A DNA stretch of 64,000 bases from Bacteroidota bacterium (GTDB lineage Bacteria > Bacteroidota > Bacteroidia > Chitinophagales > Chitinophagaceae), in contig BJGL01000002.1 of the NCBI GenBank assembly GCA_014190475.1, forward strand, positions 1-64,000, in the 5' to 3' direction. Below, piece by piece: positions 58,604-64,000 of the stretch (the stretch's first letter is position 1; each line of letters opens with the position of its first letter). A model generated the notes under the pieces. It was not told where the DNA came from. It did no database searches and saw nothing but the letters and a program-made list of their open reading frames with translations. A program made the translations under genes and the position numbers.

Positions 58604-60925
58604 TTAATCGACTTGTATTTCATCAATAAAAAGCCAAGGCTTATTGCCTTCGCCCGGATTTCCAGCAGGAATTAGTCCATAATTCTTTATTAAAACTTTA
58701 ATAAATCTTGTTTTTTCATTGAAAATGAATGGAATATAGCCTATGTTATTATCTTCTGACTCAAACACTAATTTAGTTGCGCTTCCAATTGTTTTGAAAT
58801 TAATCCCATCCATAGAAATGGAAACTTGCATCTCTTGCGGCCTGTGAATCCAGCTACTGGGTTGATGAAGAAAATAACCTTTGACTGTTCGTACTGGCAT
58901 GGTTTTGCCCAGGTCGATGGTAGCCTCCATATCTCCTCCATCAAATCCAAGGTAATTTCTAAAATGTACATTTTTGCCAGGTTGGCTTCTTATCCCGTTA
59001 ACCAAGGTGAATCCACCGTTACCGGGATAGCTTTTGGAAGGTTGAACTTTTAATGTAATATCCTTACCGGTTGCTTTGTTGATTTCAAATTTTTGGAAGT
59101 AGGTACTCTTCACCTCTCTGTTTTTATCAATATACTGCGCTTGATAAACGCCAGAGGACTGAACAATAACCGGTTTTTCATAGCTGGATTTTGTAGGAGA
59201 AACCCATTGAATTTTTCCCTCTGAAGATTTACTACTCAATGCGAGTTCTATACCATTTTTATTTTGATCGGGACTTACTTTGCTTACCATTTCGAAATAG
59301 GCCATACTGGGTTTAATTCCCCATTGCTCATATCTTTTGAGCAATGGACTAATTTTCATTTCGAATTCGGTCCAGTTTTTTTTGTCGAGTGGAGTCCAAA
59401 GCAACTCACTCAAGGCTGCTATTCGTGGGAAAATCATATAGGCGATCTTCTCCTCATTTTTCATATACTCTGTCCACACATTTGCCTGTGCCCCAAGCAC
59501 CAGGTTGGCATTACTAGCAGGAATTTCTGCTGGCAAGGGATTGTAAGCGTATACTTTTTCAATGGGGTTGTAGCCGCCAATGGTCACGGAGTCCTCTGTT
59601 AAAGCCTGCGTGTGATCAAAATAAACGGGATTGCCAGGTGTCATAATCACTGCATGTCCTTGCTTTGCCGCTTCAATTCCTCCGGCCTCGCCACGCCAAC
59701 TCATCACAATGGCATTGGGGGCTAATCCGCCTTCCAAAATCTCATCCCAACCAATTAATATTTTTCCTTTACTGTTAAGATATTTTTCAATGCGCTGGAT
59801 AAAATAGCTCTGCAATTCATGTTCATCTTTTAGTTGAAGTTCTTTCATTCTTTGTTGGCACAACGAACATTGCTTCCAATGTGTTTTAGGACATTCATCT
59901 CCGCCTATATGAAAGTAAGGGGAGGGGAATAGTGGGATTATTTCATCAATTACATTTTGAAGAAATTCAAAAGTGGTTTCCTTACCTGCGCAGAACACAT
60001 CGTCAAATACACCCCAGGTTTCCTGTACTAATTTGATTTCTCCATTTTTTTGTGCTTCCATTGATTTTTGTGAGATCATATTGGAAGGGATCACGGTTGG
60101 TCTACTGGGAAAACAGCTTAAGTAAGGATAAGCAGCTATCGCGGCACTACTGTGCCCGGGCATTTCAATCTCAGGAATTACCTCTACAAATCGTGCTTGC
60201 GCATAGGCAACCACTTCTCTGATGTCCGCTTGTGTGTAGAAGCCACCGTATCGAATATTATCATTCCCTCTTCCGGGGTAACGACCTATGATTGTACCAT
60301 TTCTCCAGGCTCCCACCATGGTGAGTGCAGGGTATTTTTTTATTTCAACCCTCCACCCCTGGTCTTCCGTTAAATGCCAATGGAATTTATTGAGTTTGTG
60401 GTAGGATAACCAGTCGATATATTTTTTGATAAAGCTGACGGGGAAAAAATGTCTGCCCACATCCAAGTGCATGCCCCTGTATTGAAAACGAGGAAAATCC
60501 TCAATTTTCAGATAAGGTATTACCAGTTGATTGTTATGGCCAAGCGTAATTAATTGCAACAAAGTCTGATTAGCATGATGCAAGGCTTCTGCGGTGTTTA
60601 CAGTAATCGAGATGCCTTCTTTGTTTACAAGTAGTTCATACGAGGGGGTATTATTCCCCTTTCCAACTTTATGATTGATTTGAATGGTAGCTTGTTGCTT
60701 GGAGTTGGCAGCAGCTAGTTGAATATGATATTGCTTTTGTAATTCATCTGCTAGCAAACGAATGGTATTGCTTGAGGATACCTGTTCGTTATCTAAAAAA
60801 TAAGTACAATTTGTAGGTAAGGAAAAAGTTCCTTCTCCCTGCATCCAATAAGCAGGCGTTGGAACAACAAGTTGTTGGGATATTCCGAGCAATGGAAGAG
60901 TCAACAAAAATAAAAGAAGACGCAT
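58604..60925 (-). CDS. Beta-N-acetylhexosaminidase, GH20
   Basis: 773 residues with a signal peptide (1-17). GH20b-type N-terminal domain to about 140 (IQINHKVG), then the GH20 TIM barrel: YRGMHLDVGRHFFPVSFIKK, HLTEDQGWRVEIKKYP, and the catalytic pair D343-E344 in FHIGGDECPKTHWK. The Asp stabilises the substrate acetamido group and the Glu is the acid. After the barrel come a chitobiase/Fn3-associated domain (about 560-620) and an F5/8-type C-terminal domain that may bind sugar (MQVSISMDGINFKTIGSATK). It removes terminal GlcNAc/GalNAc in the periplasm or at the surface. A TACTTTAG box is 17 bases upstream. Confidence 0.95.
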   Translation of the reverse strand: MRLLLFLLTLPLLGISQQLVVPTPAYWMQGEGTFSLPTNCTYFLDNEQVSSSNTIRLLADELQKQYHIQLAAANSKQQATIQINHKVGKGNNTPSYELLVNKEGISITVNTAEALHHANQTLLQLITLGHNNQLVIPYLKIEDFPRFQYRGMHLDVGRHFFPVSFIKKYIDWLSYHKLNKFHWHLTEDQGWRVEIKKYPALTMVGAWRNGTIIGRYPGRGNDNIRYGGFYTQADIREVVAYAQARFVEVIPEIEMPGHSSAAIAAYPYLSCFPSRPTVIPSNMISQKSMEAQKNGEIKLVQETWGVFDDVFCAGKETTFEFLQNVIDEIIPLFPSPYFHIGGDECPKTHWKQCSLCQQRMKELQLKDEHELQSYFIQRIEKYLNSKGKILIGWDEILEGGLAPNAIVMSWRGEAGGIEAAKQGHAVIMTPGNPVYFDHTQALTEDSVTIGGYNPIEKVYAYNPLPAEIPASNANLVLGAQANVWTEYMKNEEKIAYMIFPRIAALSELLWTPLDKKNWTEFEMKISPLLKRYEQWGIKPSMAYFEMVSKVSPDQNKNGIELALSSKSSEGKIQWVSPTKSSYEKPVIVQSSGVYQAQYIDKNREVKSTYFQKFEINKATGKDITLKVQPSKSYPGNGGFTLVNGIRSQPGKNVHFRNYLGFDGGDMEATIDLGKTMPVRTVKGYFLHQPSSWIHRPQEMQVSISMDGINFKTIGSATKLVFESEDNNIGYIPFIFNEKTRFIKVLIKNYGLIPAGNPGEGNKPWLFIDEIQVD

Positions 60926-60954
60926 GCAATTGATTTATGCATCTAAAGTACCAA

Positions 60955-61818
60955 TTAGTCTAATACGCCGAACTTTCCGTTGTTAAAGTCCTCTACGGCT
61001 TGTTCAATTTCCTCCCAGCTATTCATTAGAAAAGGACCATAGGCCACAATAGGTTCATTCAAGGGCTGGCCTGATAGAACAAGCAGCGTGGCGCTTTCTT
61101 TTGCTTTGATAGTTATGCTAGTGCCATTATTTTGAAATAGTGCAAAGTGATCTGCAGATACTAGTTGATCTTCTATCGTAACGGAACCTTTAATTACAAG
61201 CATTCCGGTGTTAAATTCCGCTGGCAATTCCAGGGTTATTTCTTTGCTAGGATTCAAATGAAGGTTATAAACATTCAGTGGACTGAAAGTTTGGGCAGGT
61301 CCTTTGATTTCCCTGTATTCACCGGCTATTATTTCCAACATTCCTCCTTCGAAAGCATGCTGCCCCATTTTTTCTTTTTTAATTTCCTGGTAGCGGGGTG
61401 TAGTCATTTTATACTGTGCTGGAAGATTTACCCATAATTGCACCATTTGAAAAGTTCCACCTTTTTGCGAGAAATCTTTTTCATGATACTCCTTATGCAA
61501 CACGCCCGATGCTGCTGTCATCCATTGGACATCCCCTTCACCAATCACGCCATGATTTCCGGCGCTGTCATGATGCGCCACTTTTCCCTGATAAGCAATC
61601 GTGACTGTCTCAAAACCACGATGTGGATGAACATCTACTCCACGTTGAGTTTCGCTGGGGGGGAAATGGTAGGGAGAAGCATAGTCCAACATAAAAAATG
61701 GACTCATGCGTTGTTTGTTTTGAATACCTGCAGCGGGAAAAAAGTTATGCACTCTAAATCCATCGCCCACCATGTGTGGTGGTGGTGGAGGAATAATACG
61801 TTCTAATTTTTTTTGCAT
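60955..61818 (-). CDS. Pirin family protein
   Basis: 287 residues, two cupin domains. The iron-site residues of pirins are conserved: H64 and H66 in DVHPHRGFETVTIAY, H108 and E110 in GVLHKEYHEKD. Bacterial pirins show quercetinase activity or regulate metabolic enzymes; which applies here is unknown. The ATG lies four bases after a perfect box. The hexosaminidase start is 29 bases downstream, so the two may share a transcript. Confidence 0.93.
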   Translation of the reverse strand: MQKKLERIIPPPPPHMVGDGFRVHNFFPAAGIQNKQRMSPFFMLDYASPYHFPPSETQRGVDVHPHRGFETVTIAYQGKVAHHDSAGNHGVIGEGDVQWMTAASGVLHKEYHEKDFSQKGGTFQMVQLWVNLPAQYKMTTPRYQEIKKEKMGQHAFEGGMLEIIAGEYREIKGPAQTFSPLNVYNLHLNPSKEITLELPAEFNTGMLVIKGSVTIEDQLVSADHFALFQNNGTSITIKAKESATLLVLSGQPLNEPIVAYGPFLMNSWEEIEQAVEDFNNGKFGVLD

Positions 61819-61822
61819 GTTG

Positions 61823-61830
61823 CAAAGGTA
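61823..61830 (-). promoter_or_regulatory. -7 box of the pirin gene (TACCTTTG)
   Basis: Perfect TAnnTTTG on the minus strand, four bases before the ATG (leaderless arrangement). Confidence 0.7.
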
Positions 61831-61876
61831 ACTTTCGGTGTTTAAACATTAAAATATTTATTCCTATCTTGAACAC

Positions 61877-62917
61877 ATGTTTAACCGAAGAAATTTTGTC
61901 AAGAAAGTAGGGATGCTCACGGCAGGTGTTACTGTGCAGGGTGTTTCTACAGGTTCATCCAACAAATCAATTTTTTTGGATCAAGGTCCAATAGTGATTT
62001 CTACCTGGGATGCAGGTATGGAGGCGAATATACCTGCATGGGCTATACTCGAAAAAGGGGGACTAGCCTTGGATGCAGTCGAACAGGGCGTTAGACATAC
62101 CGAGAACTCTTTAAATTGTTGCGTGGGTTTGGGTGCTAATCCTGACAGAGATGGTCATGTCACGTTAGATGCCTGTATCATGGATCACAATCACAATTGT
62201 GGTGCGGTTGCTTTTTTGGAGCGGATTAAACATCCCATTAGTGTGGCTCGACGAGTAATGGAAAAAACGCCACATGTGATGTTAGTTGGAGAAGGGGCAC
62301 AACAATTTGCCCTTGCGGAGGGATTCAAATTAGAATCAGATCAATTATCACCGGCAGCGCAAGCTGCTTACACGGATTGGTTGCATCAATCACAGTATAA
62401 ATCTCCTTCGATCAATCGGGAGAATAAAAATGATCATGGACCCTTTGCACCCACCCGTCTGCAAAATGGTGAATGGAATCATGATACCATTGGAATGATT
62501 GCTTTGGATAAACAAGGAAACTTAAGCGGAAGTTGCACAACATCAGGAGCAGGGTTTAAAATGAGAGGTCGTGTGGGAGATTCTCCCATCATTGGAGCAG
62601 GACTTTTTGTCGATAATCAAGTTGGAGCTTGTGTTGCTACCGGACAGGGAGAGGATGTGATACGTGTGGCTGGAGCCTCAACAGTAGTAGAGTTAATGCG
62701 TCAAGGAAAAACACCCCAGCAGGCTTGTGAAACAATTATCCAGCGAGTAGTTCAAATAAAAAAGGAGCGCGCTAAAAATATTCAAGTTGCTTTTCTAGCG
62801 TTGTCGAATCGAGGTGAGGTAGGGGCTTTTGCCATCCATCCTGGCTTTTCTTTTGCTTACAAGGATTTACAACGAAGTGAATTAATAAAAGCGGCAAGCT
62901 GGTTTAAATCAAATTAG
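61877..62917 (+). CDS. N4-(beta-N-acetylglucosaminyl)-L-asparaginase (glycosylasparaginase), Tat-type signal
   Basis: Ntn-hydrolase that splits GlcNAc-Asn left from N-glycoproteins into GlcNAc-amine and aspartate; 346 residues. The N-terminus NRRNFVKKVGMLTAGV is a twin-arginine signal, so it is exported folded. NCCVGLGANPDRDGHVTLDACIMD is a family block. Self-cleavage should occur before T204 in WNHDTIGMIALD, which becomes the nucleophile; SGAGFKMRGRVGDSPIIGAG completes the active site. cutC follows after 3 bases. A degenerate box TATCTTGA lies four bases before the ATG. Confidence 0.92.
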   Translation: MFNRRNFVKKVGMLTAGVTVQGVSTGSSNKSIFLDQGPIVISTWDAGMEANIPAWAILEKGGLALDAVEQGVRHTENSLNCCVGLGANPDRDGHVTLDACIMDHNHNCGAVAFLERIKHPISVARRVMEKTPHVMLVGEGAQQFALAEGFKLESDQLSPAAQAAYTDWLHQSQYKSPSINRENKNDHGPFAPTRLQNGEWNHDTIGMIALDKQGNLSGSCTTSGAGFKMRGRVGDSPIIGAGLFVDNQVGACVATGQGEDVIRVAGASTVVELMRQGKTPQQACETIIQRVVQIKKERAKNIQVAFLALSNRGEVGAFAIHPGFSFAYKDLQRSELIKAASWFKSN

Positions 62918-62920
62918 AAT

Positions 62921-63655
62921 ATGTTGATCGAAATTGCCACGACTGATTTTGTAACCACACAACTTGCTGTAGAAGGTGGCGCTGACCGGATTGAATTATG
63001 CGCCGGATTGTCTGAGGGAGGTATTACACCAAGTGTTGGGTTGTTGGAACTATGTCGGCAAAAATTTACGTTACCTATTTATCCAATCATTCGTCCAAGG
63101 CCGGGGGATTTTCTCTACAGCCAAGCTGAACTCGAGATTATGCTAAAAGATATTTTGCATTGCCGTGCGCTTGGTTATGAAGGTGTGGTGTTGGGGTTGC
63201 TAAATCCAGACGGTTCCATAGATCGAGACAGAACGGCCAAGCTAATTGATGCCGCTTATCCGATGGAAGTTACTTTCCATCGAGCATTTGATCGATGTGT
63301 TGATCCTTTTGAAGCCTTAGAGCAATTGATTGATTTGGGTTGTGAACGAATTTTAACATCCGGGCAACAGCCAACGGCTCCGGAAGGGATAAAATTGATT
63401 ACTTCATTACAGCAGCAAGCTGCCGGTCGAATTATAATTATGCCAGGTAGCGGTGTTCGTCCTGATTCTTTAGTTGAATTGGCAACACAAACTAAATGTG
63501 TGGAATTTCACACCTCCTTACGATCCAGTAGGGATTCTACAATGGCATTCAGACATCCTTCATTCATAAACAGTAGTGAGAGCTATCAAAATCCTGGAAT
63601 AGAGCCAGGTTCAATTGCTGTGATGAAGCAACAATTGAAGGCTCTCGTGCATTAA
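62921..63655 (+). CDS. cutC: CutC family protein (copper homeostasis protein family)
   Basis: 244 residues, TIM-barrel. ADRIELCAGLSEGGITPS near the N-terminus, YPIIRPRPGDFLYS and FHRAFDRCVDPFEALEQL are the family signatures. Linked to copper tolerance in some species, but the biochemical role is unsettled. It is coupled to the glycosylasparaginase gene (3-base gap) and ends 6 bases from the convergent sugar isomerase gene. Confidence 0.93.
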   Translation: MLIEIATTDFVTTQLAVEGGADRIELCAGLSEGGITPSVGLLELCRQKFTLPIYPIIRPRPGDFLYSQAELEIMLKDILHCRALGYEGVVLGLLNPDGSIDRDRTAKLIDAAYPMEVTFHRAFDRCVDPFEALEQLIDLGCERILTSGQQPTAPEGIKLITSLQQQAAGRIIIMPGSGVRPDSLVELATQTKCVEFHTSLRSSRDSTMAFRHPSFINSSESYQNPGIEPGSIAVMKQQLKALVH

Positions 63656-63661
63656 GTTGGT

Positions 63662-64000
63662 TTAAAATTTTATTTTCTTCAAATAAGCGGCTCCTGTTGC
63701 GGCTGCATGCATGGGTGATCCACCAGGATAAAACTCTTGCTCCATGAATAAGTATTGAAGTCCCAATTTTTTAGCCTGAGGAATCAGTTGTTTAAAATCG
63801 ATGCTGCCTGTACCTAAGTCTACTGATTCAAAATTATTCTTATTGATTGGGCTTTGACTTCGATCCTTGATATGACTTAATTCAAAGCGACCCGGGTATT
63901 TTTTAAGCCATGCTAGGGGATTTTCACCGGCTGATACTACCCAGTAGATATCCATTTCAAAACAAACCAGATTGGGATCCGTTTCTTGCATCAAAATATC
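63662..64000 (-). CDS. Sugar phosphate isomerase/epimerase family protein, C-terminal fragment
   Basis: Partial; the reading frame is open to the right edge, so the start is outside the window. The 112 residues seen (DILMQETDPNLVCFEMDIYW, FELSHIKDRS, VDLGTGSIDFKQLIPQAKKL, YLFMEQEFYPGGSP) are the end of a xylose-isomerase-like TIM barrel with metal-binding Glu/Asp/His positions. Such enzymes interconvert sugars or inositols. It lies beside the amino-sugar genes. The exact substrate is unknown. Confidence 0.85.
   Translation of the reverse strand, partial: DILMQETDPNLVCFEMDIYWVVSAGENPLAWLKKYPGRFELSHIKDRSQSPINKNNFESVDLGTGSIDFKQLIPQAKKLGLQYLFMEQEFYPGGSPMHAAATGAAYLKKIKF

Overview
The window is a gene-dense stretch of chromosome from a Bacteroidota bacterium, most likely the Chitinophagia/Chitinophagaceae side. 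The signs are a type IX secretion (T9SS) C-terminal domain on a secreted protease, -7 boxes of the Bacteroidota form TAnnTTTG, almost no Shine-Dalgarno sequences, a fused SecDF, a long-form NusB, a NagB fused to a PIG-L domain, BshB1 of bacillithiol synthesis, and DUF4294 and DUF1573 proteins. No insertion sequence, integrase, phage gene, CRISPR array or rRNA was seen. No gene-free stretch exceeds 300 bases. The longest are the tRNA/terminator block at 56301-56591 and the groES leader at 31799-32042. Several convergent genes overlap at their 3' ends, so the genome looks compact.

Layout. 1-4362 (-): an RND efflux operon (adaptor, pump, start of a TolC-type channel). 4403-6717: purK and hppD, divergent. 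6774-9778 (+): an L,D-transpeptidase-like protein, fbp and an ABC ATPase. 9784-11959 (-): folC and a TonB-like protein. 12090-18303 (-): a probable six-gene operon, ccmE, ccmF, DUF4294, bshB1, a membrane protein and a radical SAM protein. 18437-22472 (+): acyl-CoA dehydrogenase, yggS, a cupin and glnS. 22482-24558 (-): a mutase catalytic subunit and a small membrane protein. 24618-24965 (+): an IscA-type protein. 25037-28132 (-): secDF. 28266-31798: an aminotransferase facing coaE-yajC-DUF1573-nusB. 32043-34002 (+): groES-groEL. 34171-43964 (+): a T9SS metalloprotease, an ABC-F protein, membrane proteins, a permease and a secreted protein. 43951-48545 (-): rocD, ispE, a bifunctional nuclease, etfA and etfB. 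48658-53204: a TPR protein and tilS, a rhomboid protease and rlmH, an exported glutamate-racemase-like protein, and a MazG-like protein. 53254-56300: a membrane-anchored candidate sensor, an SDR and a beta-barrel protein. 56466-56539: tRNA-Arg. 56592-64000: an amino-sugar/glycan block (nagB fusion, GH20 hexosaminidase, pirin, glycosylasparaginase, cutC, sugar isomerase).

Most genes are housekeeping. The ccm/bsh operon puts cytochrome c maturation together with a low-molecular-weight thiol gene and an uncharacterised radical SAM protein. The block at the right end would let the cell trim GlcNAc from glycans outside the cytoplasm, split GlcNAc-Asn, and feed GlcN-6-P to glycolysis. The most unusual items are the exported glutamate-racemase homologue, a recurrent spacing of exactly four bases between -7 boxes and start codons (suggesting leaderless mRNAs), and the Cys-rich radical SAM protein. 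All positions and motifs were read by eye; no database search was run.
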